Below are positions 48,342 through 61,101 of a stretch of DNA of 64,000 nucleotides, in pieces. This stretch comes from Ipomoea triloba. Its lineage: Eukaryota > Streptophyta > Magnoliopsida > Solanales > Convolvulaceae. The notes below the pieces were generated by a model, which was not told the origin of the DNA, searched no databases, and saw only the letters and a list, made by a program, of their open reading frames with translations. Each line of letters starts with the position of its first letter. Position 1 is the first letter of the stretch. The DNA lies in contig NC_044925.1 of assembly GCF_003576645.1 (NCBI RefSeq), forward strand, positions 20,318,196 to 20,382,195. Reading direction: 5' to 3'. A program made the position numbers and the translations under genes.

Positions 48342-49168
48342 TTGTTGAGGAGTCTGAGGTGCAAGCTATGAAGAGCTCTGAGAAAAAAGTGTAAGGATTT
48401 TTGAAGAAGGAGATCAGAGTGAAAAAGGAAGGCCAAGGGGGCAGTAGTTATTTGGAAGAAAGTTTTTTTGCTTGGTTGAGAAACAGATTAACGAGAATTT
48501 GGCAAATGAAATGAAATGAAATGAAATGTGAGGTGGGAAGGAAGAATATATGACTTTTAAAAGAAACAAAAAAAAAAAGGAAATAAATAGAAAAGAAATT
48601 GGCAAATCACATCTGGGCCGTCAATCTTATACATCACGCTTTCCATATCCAACCAGTCATTCCCGGTAATGTGACTCGTGCAAAATCTAGTCATGTTATG
48701 CCATGATTTTTAGTACGAAGTAATATTAGCATCTTTTCAGATGTCTGTATAGTTGCAGGTTTTTTTTTTTTTTTTCCAGTAAAATTATACTCAATCAATT
48801 TTATTTTGTGTGTAATTTGATTAATAAATTAAAGTTTATCAGAAATTGATTTCATTTAATTTTTCATAATACTAAATTAAATATTAATATACGAAATTTA
48901 TATAATTAAAAACTAAATTAAAATATCATTAAATAGAAAAATAACTAAATTTAAAAATAAGTGAAAAATACTAAACACAATAGCAAACAAGACATGTAAA
49001 ATGAGATAGAAAGATAAACATTTTAAAATTTTATTATTTTAATTTATAAAAAAATTATTTAAAATTTAAATGTATAAAAATATAAATACAATTAACAACA
49101 ACAACAACATAAGGAACGAGATGGTAATGCCAGTACCTAATTTGTTGTGGAATAAATAAATGGGGTTT
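48342..49168. other. Presumed promoter/leader of the JAZ gene and intergenic DNA
   Basis: A four-fold ATGAA repeat lies at 48507-48528 in the probable leader or promoter. No G-box (CACGTG) was seen in the first few hundred bases. The remainder is AT-rich. Confidence 0.4.
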
Positions 49169-49255
49169 GCCAAGATCTTGTGGTCTAGTGACACCAAGTT
49201 GTACTCTCATATGGGAGGTTGTGGGGCCACAATAGATGTGATATTGACTCTTTAT
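49169..49255 (+). mobile_element. SINE relic (family 1)
   Basis: The head CAAGATCTTGTGGTCTAGTG and tail GATATTGACTCTTTATA match the other family 1 copies. It borders the start of the tandem array. Confidence 0.45.
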
Positions 49256-49655
49256 ACAATGACGATGTATATGTAATGTTATGTATGTATTATATGTAAA
49301 AGTTTTGCTAATGTGAAGTTGAAAATATGAGTGGTAAATGATGATATTTCAAGTAGCGAAGAGGATGAGAACTAATGAACGACAGCATTCATAGCAAACG
49401 ATAATGATGATGTATATGTAATATTATGTATGTATGTATTATATTTAAAAGTTTTGTTAATGTGAAGTTAAAAATATGATGATAAATGGTGATATTTCAA
49501 GTAGCGAAGAGGATGCATGAGAACTGAATGTATTGTGTATTGAATTGAATGATGCAAAGATAGGTAAATAATCAATAATTATAATGCAGGTAAACATAAT
49601 GTTAAGTAGATAGGTAGGTAGGTGATGAGAAATAGTAACTGATAATAATGATAAA

Positions 49656-50257
49656 GAGTTTTTTTCACTTTTGGTCCTATCACTTTAGTGCTTCCGTCAA
49701 TTTAGGTACACAACTTTCATTCCTGACATAAGTAGTGCTTGACTTTGATTTTTTTCCACTTTTAGTCCTTGACTTTGATTTGTTTTCCACTTTTACTCCT
49801 TTTGACCATCCGAGCGACAACTTTTAATTGGAATCAACAAACTATTGTGCCATTAAGGGTAAAAGTGTCTTTTGATAAAGCCTTAAATATATTTATTAAT
49901 AAAATCAGAGAAAAAATAGGAAAAAGAAATGTTATTTGCTTGTTTTGCTTCGCTCTTTAAACGACAATTTTTAATCAGAATCAACAAACTGTTGTGCCAT
50001 TAAGGGTAAAATTGTCTATTGATAAATCCCTAAATACATTAAACGTTATTTACCCTTAATGGCACAACAATTTGTTAATTTCGATTAAAAGTTGTCGCTC
50101 AGATGGCCGAAAGGACTAAAAGTGAAAAAAAAATCAAAGTCAAGGACTAAAAGTGACAAAAAAATTAAAGTCAAGCACTACTTATGTCAGGAATGAAAGT
50201 CATGTACCTAAATTGACGGAGGCACTATAGTCATAGGACCAAAAGTGGAAAAAACTC
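49656..50257. mobile_element. MULE-type foldback element nested in the array
   Basis: The 602-bp element runs from GAGTTTTTTTCACTTTTGGTCC to its complement ending GGACCAAAAGTGG..AAACTC. It is flanked by TAATGATAAA on both sides (49646-49655, 50258-50267). The uninterrupted array units read AATAATGATAAATTAAC, giving the empty site. Long inverted repeats and a 9-10 bp target duplication indicate a non-autonomous Mutator-like element. No transposase is present. Confidence 0.88.
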
Positions 50258-51583
50258 TAATGATAAATTAACAAGTTATAGTAGGTGGAGATGAACGACA
50301 GTATTCATAGCAAACGATAATGATGATGTATATGTAATATTATGTATGTATGTATAGTATTTAAAAGTTTTGTTAATGTGAAGTTAAAAATATGAGTGGT
50401 AAATGATGATATTTCAAGTAGCGAAGATGATACATGAGAACAGAATGTATTGTGTATTGAATTGAATGATGCAAAGATAGGTAAAAAAAATTAATAATTA
50501 TAATGCAGGTAAATATAATGTTAAGTAGATAGGTAGGTAGGTGATGAGAAATAGTTACTGATAATCATGATAAATTAACAAGTTATAGTAGGTGGAGATG
50601 AACGACAGTATTAATAGCAAACAATAATGATGATTTATATGTAATATTATGTATGTATGTATTATATTTAAAAGTTTTGTTAATGTGAAGTTAGAAATAT
50701 GAGTGATAAATGATGATATTTCAAGTAGCGAAGATGATACATGAGAACTGAATGTATTATGCATGTATTGAATTGAATGATGCAAAGATAGGTAAATAAT
50801 CAATAATTATAATGCAGGTACATATAATGTTAAGTAGATATGTAGGTAGGTGATGAGAAATAGTAACTGATAATCATGATAAACTAACAAGTTATAGTAG
50901 GTAGAGATGAACGACAGTATTCAAATCAAACAATAATGATGATGTATATGTAATATTATGTATGTATGTATTATATTTAAAAGTTTCGTTAATGTGAAGT
51001 TAAAAATATGAGTGGTAAATGATGATATTTCAAGTAGCGAAGAGGATGCATGAGAACTGAATGTATTGTGTATTGAATTGAATGATGCAAAGGTAAGTAA
51101 ATAATCAATAATTATAATGCAGGTAAATATAATGTTAAGTAGATAGGTAGGTAGGTGATGAGAAATAGTAACTGATAATAATGATAAATTAACAAGTTAT
51201 TGTAGGTGGAGATGAACGACAGTATTCATAGCAAACAATAATGATGATGTATATGTAATATTATGTATGTATGTATTATATTTAAAAGCTTTGTTAATGT
51301 GAAGTTAAAAATATGAATGGTAAATGATGATATTTCAAGTAGCGAAGAGCATAAATGAGAACTGAATGTATTGTGTATCGAATTGAATGATGCAAAGATA
51401 GGTAAACAATCAATAATTATGATGCAAGTAAATATAATGTTAAGTAGATAGTAGGTAGGTGATGAGAAATAGTAACTGATAATAATGATAAATTAACAAG
51501 TTATAGTAGGTGGAGATGAACGACAATATTGATAGCAAACAATAATGATGATGTATATGTAATATTATGTATGTATGTATTAT

Positions 51584-52104
51584 GAGTCATTTCCATTTTT
51601 AGTCCTACTGTTATTGGGGCATTGCCAATTTTAGTTCACTTCATTAATTTTTGCCACATTGCGGCCAGTCTTATTTAGTCCTTGCCACTTTTAGTCCACC
51701 GTTAAAATTTTTGTCAAATGGCCATTCAAAACAGGGGTATTTTTTGTCTTTTCATGCTTTGGTCATCTCCTTGACCCTTTGCAGTGGTTTTACTTACACA
51801 TTTTCATCCAATGAAGAGGTCCGGCGAAAGCTATGTGAGCCACATTACAAAGTCATGGCTTTCTCCGGACCTCTTCATTGAATGAAAATGTGTAAGGAAA
51901 ACCACTGCAAAGGGTAAAGGAGATGATCAAAGCATGAAAAGACCAAAATATCTCTGTTTTGGACGGTAATTTGACGAAAATTTTAACGGTGGACTAAAAA
52001 TGGTAAGGACTAAATAAGGCTGGTCGCAATGTGGCATAAATTAATGAAGTGGACTAAAATTGGCAATGCCCCAATAACAGTAGGACCAAAAATGGAAATG
52101 ACTC
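51584..52104. mobile_element. MULE-type foldback element, 521-bp family, copy 1
   Basis: The ends are GAGTCATTTCCATTTTTAGT and complement. The flanks are TATGTATTAT on both sides (51574-51583, 52105-52114). The arms include GTCCACCGTTAAAATTTTTG and its complement, and TGAAGAGGTCCGG in both orientations around a short centre. Intact array units give the empty site TATGTATTATATTT. It is the same family, with the same length, as 62964-63484. Confidence 0.9.
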
Positions 52105-52233
52105 TATGTATTATATTTAAAAGTTTTTTTAATGTGAAGTTAAAAATATGAGTGGTAAATGATGATATTTCAAGTAGCGAAGAGGATGAGAACTGAATGT
52201 ATTGTGTATTGAATTGAATGATGCAAGGATACA

Positions 52234-54730
52234 TATTACATGGATATATATAATAGGAGAATCCCAGGAAGATTGGAATAGAAAAATCACAGGGAGATTA
52301 GAATAGAGAGCTATAATCTAACTCAAATACATAGAGTCCTCCTAATATACCTATAAATCTGGGACTAAAAGTGGAACGACACCTATATTACCTCAGCACA
52401 AGCATATGCTAGAGCCTTATATTCTGCCTTAGTGGAAGACCTAGCAACAGTTCTTTGTTTCTTACAGACCCAAGATACAAGATTTGACCCAAGGAACACA
52501 ACATAACCACTGGTGGACTTATGATTTTTAGGACATTCAGACCAGTTAAAATCAGAGAAAGCATGAAGTTCTCTTGATTATGACTTTCTTATACGTAAAC
52601 CAAAATTAATTGTCCCTTTAACATACCTCAAGACTCGCTTTAGTTGTTCCTAATGTGAGATTGTAGGAGCATGCATGTGTTGACACAACTGATTGACTGC
52701 AAAGGACAAATCTGGACGCGTGATAGTCAGATACTGTAGTGCTCTTGCCAGACTTCTGTATTGAGTAGGATCCTCATATAAGTTTGCACTGAATGGAATA
52801 GATTTCGAAACAAAAATAGGAGTAGATAATGCTTTACATTCTACCATTACAACACATTTCAAAATATCATTCATGTGTCTATGTTGTGATAGCAATATTC
52901 CATCATCACATTTAATTGTCACAATACCAAGAAAGAAACTAAGTTTACCAAGATCCCTAATCTTTTAACTTTGATAATAAACTAGTTATAAGATCTAGAT
53001 CACTCCTTATCACAAGTATGTCATCAACATAAACCAAGAGGTACACATAAGCATAATCTTGTGAGAAATAAAACATAGACACATCCGTTTTTTATGCTTG
53101 AAAACCAATAGAGAGTAAAAGCGAGTTCAGACGATTAAACCGTGCTCTAGGAGCCTGCTTTAAACCATACAATGAGTGTTTAAGCAGGCAAACATGATCA
53201 GGATATTGAGTATCAATGTAACTAGGAGGTTGCTTCCTATACACAGTTTTAGACAGATTACCATTCAGAAAAGCATTATGGATATCAAGCTGTCTAATAA
53301 CTCAACCAGAGGAAATAGCTAAGGAAAGAAGCAATTTGACAGTAATAGGTTTTACCACTGGGTTGAATGTATCAAAGAAATCCTGACCAGGCACTTGATT
53401 AAAACCTTTTGTTACTAACCTTGCTTTGTGTCTCTCAATGGAACCATCTGCTTTTCGTTTTGTGTGAAAGACCCACTTGCATCCAATGATGTTCATGCCT
53501 GTTTTGGATGGTACAAGAGACCATGTCTGATTTTGTAGAAGGGCATTAAATTCCTGGTCCATAGCCTCACGTCATTTTGGATATTTAACTTCTTGAGTGT
53601 AACAAGTGGTCCGTAGAGCAAACCTAGGTATTCAAAGCCGAAGGAGGAACTTAAGACTGACTACGAGTGTCCATCACATGAGTTCGTGTGATTGGCTTTA
53701 CAGATTTTCCACGCGGTCGACCACGAGGCCGAAGTCCAGGCTCGTTGAGAACATCGCCCGGACCACGCTCTAGTGGCTGCTGGCCGGACTGCCTAGTCGC
53801 AGCAATTGGTTGCTGCGCTGTCTGCTCAGGCAGTGCGAGAGTCGGCTGGTCGCGGCTCGGCTGTATGTGTGCGGCAATGCCGGTATCAATAGGATGTAAA
53901 ATTGATTTGGCCCACGGTCCACTTTGCAAAGGGTTTGGTGTTTGCAAATTTTGCTTAGTAGCAAAGGGAAAAATACTTTCATCAAACAGCACATGCCTGC
54001 ACATGTAAACCATATTAGTATGTAAGTCAATGTACCTATACCCCTGAAACGACTCGGGATAACCTATAAAGACACATGGAGATGACCTATAAGACATTTT
54101 ATGGCAATTGTATGATCAGAGATAAGGATAACATAGACAACCAAAGACACGAATAAAAGAATAGGATGGAGGGGATTTATGCGGTAACATGTGAGGACTA
54201 GAATTATTTAATATAGTAGATGACATTCTATTTATTAAATAAACAGTAGTCACAAAAGTAAAATCACAGAATTTATATGGAACAGACGCACGAGCCAAAA
54301 GAGTCAACCCTGTTTCAACAATGTGTCTATGTTTTCTTTCAACACTACCATTCTGTTAATGAGTATAGACACAAGATTGTCTATGAATAATTCCTAACTG
54401 AACAAAGGTAGAGTGTAACTTTTTGTACTCAGCTCCTAAACCAAATTGTATAGACTTGATTTTTCAATTGAAGAAACGTTCAACCATAGTACGAAACTTT
54501 TTTAAAGATGGCATAGAGATCATATTTTAATTTCATGGGAAAACACTAGGTATAACGAGAGTAATCATCCAAAAAAAAAGTAACGATAGCCATCAGTAGA
54601 TAATAAAGGAGCTGAACCCCAAATCTGTATATACTAAATTAAGAATATTCGAACTAGACGACTCAACACGCGGCAATGAGAAACACGCAAATTTGCCAAA
54701 TTGACACGCATTACACAAACTGAAATTACA
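52234..54730 (-). pseudogene. Broken Ty1/copia pol (integrase, reverse transcriptase, RNase H)
   Basis: Reading the minus strand from about 54725 to 52390, copia pol domains appear in the normal order: GAG-pre-integrase-like text, integrase (NGSVERKHRHIVETG, with an in-frame stop just before it), integrase C-terminus (SSPCVFIGYPESFQGY), reverse transcriptase ([30 protein letters not shown]), then RNase H (STKAEYKALAYACAE). Several stops and frameshifts break it. Text at 52240-52320 may be an LTR edge. No gag, protease or second LTR is attached. It is a dead element. Confidence 0.88.
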
Positions 54731-55136
54731 ACGATTAAAACTAAGTATCATTTTGATATAACTGTAGTCTCATTTGACAATATACACTCAATATTTGAGA
54801 CATGTAATTTAGTTTCTTTTTATACATAATGTAGTTTCATTTCAACACAACAAAAGTATCATTTCAATTCAACTACAGTTTCATTTGACTATTTTTAGAG
54901 AAGGTCACATGATAAAACCCTCGTGATAAGGTATTGAATCTTTGAACTGTAACAAGAGAAATTCACCGACCTAATCCATAGTATTGTCACACCAAAATTT
55001 CCATTAATAATGGATTCATCATATATTCATCAAACCTTGTCCTCATGTTTCAAAATATATATAATTTCTACCTTTGACCTTTAAAACAATAGTACTGTAG
55101 TAAGTTAAAGATATTTGTCAGCTTGTAACTAATATC

Positions 55137-55183
<47 letters not shown>

Positions 55184-55290
55184 TACTATACATGTACGTG
55201 TATGTATAGTATATATGTACGAGCACTATTATTATATGGGGCCTGATCAAATGTATTATTCCAATTGTCTGTCTCGCTGCCAGAACTGAT
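54731..55290. other. Intergenic; (TA)n at 55139-55181
   Basis: At 54760-54900, phrases such as GTAGTTTCATTT..CAACAC recur, possibly an old repeat. No gene is seen. Confidence 0.45.
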
Positions 55291-55892
55291 TAAGGTTATG
55301 TTTGGTTTAAACATAAGAATCGTATTTTGAATGTGAATAAGATATTTGGTAATTGTAATGCGTTTTAGTGAAAGTAGTTTGCATATTTGATAGTAGGTTG
55401 GAATTAGAATGATTACTAAGGGTGTATTTGGGTTATGAGTTTACACACTAAGAACAAGAATCAAAATCATAGTTATTGTTTAGTTGACAATTTTTTAAAA
55501 TATAATTATGGAATTTGATTACCTCTTCAATTTAAAACTTCATTTCTTAATTAAAATGTATTATTCCATCTTATTGGTAAGACGGAGTATGATTTTTAGG
55601 TTTGGATTAGTATTTTTAGATTTGTGTTTTGATTTTTTCTTTTGTTCATATATGTGTTTTGGATGTCATTCTATTATGATCAATTGCATTAATTTTTTAT
55701 TTTTGTATTTTTAAAATTTTTATTCCCATTATAGGGTCATACATAAGTACATAACCAAACATCAATATTGGTAATCATTCGAATTCCACCCTACTACCAA
55801 ACATGCAAAATACTTTTACCAAAACACATACAATTACCAAGTATTTGATTCCTATTTCGATTCCGATTCTCATGTGCAAACCAAATACACCA
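55291..55892. mobile_element. PIF-like MITE, possibly with a nested element
   Basis: The left end GGTTATGTTTGGTTTAAACA and reverse-complemented right end GGTGTATTTGGTTTGCACA are inverted, with a TAA on each side. A second pair (GGGTGTATTTGGGTTATG near 55419 and CATAACCAAACATC near 55752) lies inside and may be a nested relative. Confidence 0.6.
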
Positions 55893-56126
55893 TAATATTG
55901 TTGTTTAGTTATATATTACCCTATAATTGATATAAAGATTTTTAAAATACAAAAACAAAAAATTAAGGCAATTGAACTAATATGATGGCATCTAAAGAAC
56001 CAATATATATGATTATATGAACAAAAAAAAACAATAAAAAAATGTAAAAGCACTAATCCTATGTAAAGGCAATGAAATGATGATGAATAAAGTTGAATTA
56101 ATTGAATGATACTTGATTTAAATTAT

Positions 56127-56169
<43 letters not shown>

Positions 56170-56781
56170 ATACAAACATACATAACTCACTGTGGATGAT
56201 AATCTTGTCTTTTGAATATTTATTATACTTTTTATTCCTTAATCTAACCAGACACTTATACAATTCATAAATCTATTCCTTTCATAAACCAAACAATAAA
56301 ATTAAATTCATATTATATTTATTGCTACTTCAGTTCATAATGGAATAAAATTCTTATCACCTCGAAATTCATTCATGAACCAAACATGATGTATAAATTT
56401 TACCTTTACTCTTCTTCTTTTTTTTCCTTGTCTTAAAAAGAAGGCTTATAGACAACTCAATTACTTCCGAATATTATTATATAGATTAGTTTTACATTCG
56501 CATTGCACGAATGAGTTAGCGTCCAACGTTTATATTTAAATAAATATTTGGAAGTATATCAATGCAAGATTATATAGGAGGCGTTCATACATAGGTAATT
56601 GAATGTCAAATTTGTTTATTTACATATGTAACTTAAAGCATATGAATGCAAGATAATATAGGAAATTTATTATAATTGTCACTAAAATAAATGTTTAAAA
56701 CTTTGTAAAATTTATAGTCTAAATACTTGGTCTAAAAACGATAGTCTAAATAAATACTATTTTTTGCTTGAATTTTTCTAA
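55893..56781. other. Intergenic; (AAT)n/(ATT)n palindrome at 56132-56170
   Basis: AT-rich DNA. Near 56497 the text CATTCGCATTGCACGAATG resembles Helitron terminal hairpins, but no CTRR end follows it. No gene is seen. Confidence 0.45.
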
Positions 56782-57557
56782 GGCTATGTTTGGCAAACCT
56801 AGCTGAAAAGGTAGCTGAAAGCTGAAAAGTAGCTGAACACTGAAAAGCTATAAGCTCGAAGTTGAAATCTGAAGAGCTGTTAAGCTAACTGTTATGCTTA
56901 AAATGTTTGGTAAAATTAGTTTTTTGATAAGCTGATAAATGTAAAAAGACTAAAAAGGACATGTTCATACAATTTAAATAATTTTAAATTTAAATAGGTT
57001 TATTTATATATTAAAATATAAAATAATGAAATCAATATATTTAAATAAAATATAAAGTAAGAACATATATTTGAAAATATATAAAGTAAAAAAATGTTTA
57101 TAATTCATAAGATTAGTTCATAAAAAAATTAATGTTCAAACATAAATGTCAAACTGAAATTACAACTAAACATAATGAAAAGAAAATGTCAAAAGGGTTT
57201 TAATTGAGAGGGGTAAAGAATGTCATTTATTTAAAATAATAAGGATAAAGATGGAAAAAAGTTATCATTTATTTAAAATAATAAGGATAAAGATGGAAAA
57301 AAGTTAAAAAGCTACTAGCTTATTTTGGATAAAGATGGAAAAAAGTTAAAAAGCTACTAGCTTATTTTTGAAAAGGATGGAAAAAAGTTAAAAAGCTACT
57401 AGCTTATTTTTGAAAAGTTACTCCAAGTAACGTTTCAAAATAAGCTCTTATTTTAAGCTACTAGCTTATTTTGAGAACATTACCAAACAGAGCTTATAGC
57501 TTATTAGTAGCTTAAAATAAGCTATAAGCTCCTAAATAAGATCTGCCAAACAAAGCC
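56782..57557. mobile_element. PIF/Harbinger-like MITE, copy 1 (uninterrupted)
   Basis: The ends GGCTATGTTTGGCAAACC and reverse-complemented GGCTTTGTTTGGCAGATC are flanked by TAA (56779-56781, 57558-57560). Subterminal AGCTGAAA / AAGCTACTAGCTTATT motifs are numerous. It aligns with 62694-63889 but lacks the MULE insertion found there, so it preserves the empty site (ATTTAAATAAAATATAAAG). Confidence 0.82.
57285..57415 (+). repeat. Three ~43-bp tandem units inside the MITE
   Basis: The unit 'GGATAAAGATGGAAAAAAGTT + AAAAAGCTACTAGCTTATTTT' occurs three times. The sister copy at 62694-63889 has one such unit, so the expansion is specific to this copy. Confidence 0.85.
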
Positions 57558-57845
57558 TAAGTATTCTTAATTATCTTTTAGGTGACATTATCATTGTCTT
57601 CATTTTCACTATTTATGCTCTTTCTTTTTGTTGGTAGGGTATTATTTGTAATTGGGTTACTGTTGGTAGCATAAATTACAACGTCTTGCAATGAGATTAT
57701 GGTGTACGAAACTATGAATTTTCCTTGTTGTATATATGATTGGGATCTTAGTTGTACTATAAACTCTTGATCTTGCAAGCGTCTGTTGATATTTTCAGTG
57801 GTAGTTAGTTTGTTCCACTATATGTTTCATGTGGAAGTATTGAAT

Positions 57846-57848
<3 letters not shown>

Positions 57849-57886
<38 letters not shown>
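57849..57886. repeat. (TA)n microsatellite
   Basis: A pure TA tract of about 19 units. The Ile-Tyr run in the frame across it is an artefact. Confidence 0.95.
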
Positions 57887-57887
<1 letters not shown>

Positions 57888-57888
<1 letters not shown>

Positions 57889-58671
57889 CAACAATAACTC
57901 TGCAGGTAGTCCGAATGCTGATGCTGCAACTGTCCAATTTCATCAATAATTTACACATCCATTTTGCGCATGTTCATTTTCAAGTTCATATTTTTAGAAT
58001 TAGTAGGAACGAGTGTAGTACTTGATTTTGTGTGTCCTTTTTTTCTAAATTTCTATTATTGAATTGATATTAACCTTTGAGTTAAATTACTCCGTATTTT
58101 TCACTTTGTGCATAAACTTTTTTTAAATAGTGACTACATCTCATATACCAAGTATTTTTATTGTGAAGGTTGATGTTGATTTTGCATGTAATCTAAGCAG
58201 GTTGAGTCTAGAAGATGAAATGAATTGGAAATTTATAATAGTTCTAATATATTTAATGAATGCACAATAAGTATTTTATATACAGGATAAGTTAATGAAT
58301 CAACGGTGACTATTTTAAAATTTCTTCATTTTCTAGATTTTTCAAATTGATTACAGCATTGTTGTTGTCTTGACAATTTTAATAATGGGTTTTAAATGTA
58401 GCTATGTAAGATAATGATATAATTAACATTTACATATTATTATCAACATAAAAGCATACATATCCTTTAGATGTTCTGCCCGTGATTCATTTGGTACATT
58501 CAACCATTATTGTTGAATGAGTTATTATGGATAAAGAAATTCCTAGCTTAGGGAATACAATTAGATAAAGTAGTGAGAATTTGAACATTTTAAATATGAT
58601 ATAGTCCAAATATATTATGATGTATGTTTCTGCTTCAATTTGTTGTGTTATTTGAAGCTCATTCAAACTAT
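57888..58671. other. Intergenic, nothing recognised
   Basis: No coding, RNA or repeat boundary is supported. Confidence 0.45.
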
Positions 58672-58757
58672 ATTATAGAGTCAACATCTCCACTAGGGAT
58701 CAAACGACCTCTCACTTTGGAGGGTCACATCTATGCCGCTTGACCACAAGGTCTTTG
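58672..58757 (-). mobile_element. SINE relic (family 1)
   Basis: On the minus strand the head CCAAAGACCTTGTGGTCAAG, GGCATAGATGTGACCCTCC and a B-box-like GTTTGATCCC (near 58697-58706) are present, followed by the tail GATGTTGACTCTATAATA. It is the best preserved tRNA-like head of this family in the window. Confidence 0.6.
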
Positions 58758-58936
58758 GTTTATTTTTCTTATTTAATTTATTGATAATGAATAATTTTTT
58801 TTAAAAAAAATAAAGGCATTGTAGACATGTAATTCTAAATTAAAAAAATGCGTACGAATAATTTTTTTAGGTACTAAGTCATTTAACTTAATTATGCAAC
58901 CTTTGATTGTGACATTAATTTTTTTTTCTCATTTGA

Positions 58937-59004
58937 GTACTATTGACTAGACCTCTCATTTGAGAAGTCAATTAAGCTATGCCGCTTGACCACAAGGCCT
59001 TTGA
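58937..59004 (-). mobile_element. SINE relic (family 1), 5' part
   Basis: Minus-strand CAAAGGCCTTGTGGTCAAGC and GGCATAGC repeat the head of the copy at 58672. The B box is degraded. Confidence 0.5.
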
Positions 59005-60466
59005 CATTATAATATTAATTATATATAGACAAACATATTTTCTATATATCTATTTCTCTAATTTTTAATTTGTTTAAAAAAGGTTTTAAATTAATAAATA
59101 CATTGTGACATTTTTATATTCGAGCAGGTAGTGTATTTTTTTAAGGTGGTCCTAAGGCTCTGGTAAGTCGAAACCACGGGTTTGTTATCACGCCCATAGA
59201 ATAGCCAAACTTTAATTATTTTTATTTTTAACGTGTGATGAGAGCCATCCTCTACGTTTACACGTATCTATGAATATAGGAATAATTTATTAATTAAGAA
59301 TTACAAAAATGGTAATAGATTTCCTTACTTTATTTTTCTCTTTTTGGAGTTGTACTACATCCAATCATTTGTGAGCTCTAAAGATAAAAGACATCAACAT
59401 GTTATATTTATTTCGGAGTAGTTAATAATGACAAAGTGCACGATCTTCATACTTTATAATTAATTATTAAAAAAGTCGCATTTTCACAATGTTAGGTGAG
59501 CACGAGAGACACAAATCTCACTAACAAGACTATGTATGTACGACATGTTTGATCGTGAGCATTCTGACAAAAATTAAACTCGTGAATTAATTATTAAAGT
59601 CGCATTGTCTAGCTAATGAATTGACTAAAGTTCAGGTTAAATTTTATATTTGTATTTTTTTTTTAAATAAACACTAACATATTCATAGTATATGTTCAAC
59701 AATTATGCCAACTTTGATTGGGGTGGGTTCGATCCTAAGACCTTCCTTATGAAAATCAATGAGTGAGTTTAGAATAATAAATAGTTAACAGAATATTCTG
59801 TTATTAAAGTTTACATTAAGAGAATGCGACAATGCGTGGGTATTTAGGAAAAGTAAATGACATAATAGAGGGTAAAGTAGGAAAAATAATATTTTTTTAA
59901 AAAATACCAAAATCAAAATAATATGACCCATTCATTTTATCAAACAACTTAATTAACATTTTTTAGTTCCCGTTATAAGTCTAACTTTATTGACTCTTAT
60001 TGGATTAATAGATTTAATAAGTAATTCTAAATAAAAAGATAAAATTTAGTACACACTATTTCATAAGCACTTCTAAATAAAAAGAAACCAAAGAGCAAAA
60101 CATTTGTCCACAAATTGGGTTTCTCTAGTTCATGTATTTCATGTGTATGAAGGGCTTATAAGGGTGTTTTTCGAATAAATAAAAAATAGTTATTCTTGAC
60201 TAATGTGTTAAGGATAGCTAAATACACTAATACCAAGGGGTGCTTGGGAATGGTTATTCCCATTGCAAAGGGACTAGACCATTCCGTAGAATTTTATTCT
60301 TTTAAAAAAATTGAACCAAACAGTAGAATATATCTATTCCACGGAATGACATCTCATTCTCAATGTATTCCACAAATCAAATGTCTCGTAAGTAATAGGG
60401 TATATTTGATGCTTTTCTCTATCATCTATTGGTTAATTTTATTTTTATTAATTTTTTTTGTATTCA

Positions 60467-60530
<64 letters not shown>

Positions 60531-60534
60531 AAAA
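59005..60534. other. Intergenic; (TA)n at 60470-60527
   Basis: GGTGGGTTCGATCCTAAGAC at 59720 resembles a tRNA-type B box but has no matching A box upstream. A 123-codon frame at 60196-60567 runs into the TA tract and is not gene-like. Confidence 0.4.
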
Positions 60535-60882
60535 GAGTTAATACCATCTAAGGTCCTCCGAGTATAGTGGTTTAGTCATGTTTAGTCCTAAACTTTCAAA
60601 TTGTTACCATCCGTGATCCAAGTTAACCACTCAAGGTCCTTCAACTATCAAACTTTAATCATACATGATCATTCAACTATCAAATTTAATTTTAACCACC
60701 CATGGTTCTTACAAGAGGACCATGGATGGCTAAATTTTGAAAATTGAAGGACCATGAGATTTAAACCTATACTACGGATGATAACAATTTGAAAGTCGAA
60801 TGACCACAGGTGATAATTTGAAAGTTTAGGACTAAACGTGGCTAAACCACTATACTCGGAGGATCTCATATGGCATTAACTC
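60535..60882. mobile_element. MULE-like foldback element (GAGTTAATACC..)
   Basis: The left end GAGTTAATACCATCTAAGGT and reverse-complemented right end GAGTTAATGCCATATGAGAT are inverted. The arms continue through CTCCGAGTATAGTGGTTTAG and complement. The flanks TTTTAAAA / TTTTCAAA suggest a degraded 8-9 bp duplication. It shares GAGTTAATNCCAT with 10407-10831. Confidence 0.7.
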
Positions 60883-61101
60883 TTTTCAAAAAATATTAAC
60901 GTTTTAAGTTAGTCAAATCATAAATAATATAGAGAATTTAACTGTTATTTAACTTCTTTTTATCATGATAAATGATATAAATTAAAGTTTGATACAAATA
61001 ACATTTTACTAAATCTACAATTTCTTTTTTTTTTAAATTGAAAATAAGTTAGAATAATTAAATCCCACCATCTCATTCATATAAACTGCAGCTCCCCGCC
61101 C

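Larger units (their letters stand above)
49240..52225 (+). repeat. ~305-bp tandem array, seven anchor copies, interrupted by two transposons
   Basis: The anchor TTTCAAGTAGCGAAGA occurs at about 49350, 49498, 50415, 50722, 51031, 51336 and 52171. Subtracting the two insertions and their target duplications, spacing is 303-309 bp except for the first unit (148 bp, internally deleted). Units also share ATTATGTATGTATGTATTAT, TAGATAGGTAGGTAGGTGAT and TATAGTAGGTGGAGATGAAC. Copies are about 95% alike. No coding frame is shared between units, so this is a small satellite-like array. Confidence 0.92.

Noticed and set aside
49240..52225. CRISPR-like array
   Set aside because: The repeats are ~305-bp contiguous satellite units in plant nuclear DNA, without short repeats and unique spacers.
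53651..54097. Intact retrotransposon polyprotein
   Set aside because: Frames are broken by stops and frameshifts, and no LTR pair encloses them.
56497..56515. Second Helitron terminal hairpin
   Set aside because: CATTCGCATTGCACGAATG pairs weakly and no CTRR end follows.
59720..59742. tRNA gene suggested by GGTTCGATCC
   Set aside because: No A box, anticodon arm or acceptor stem fits upstream.
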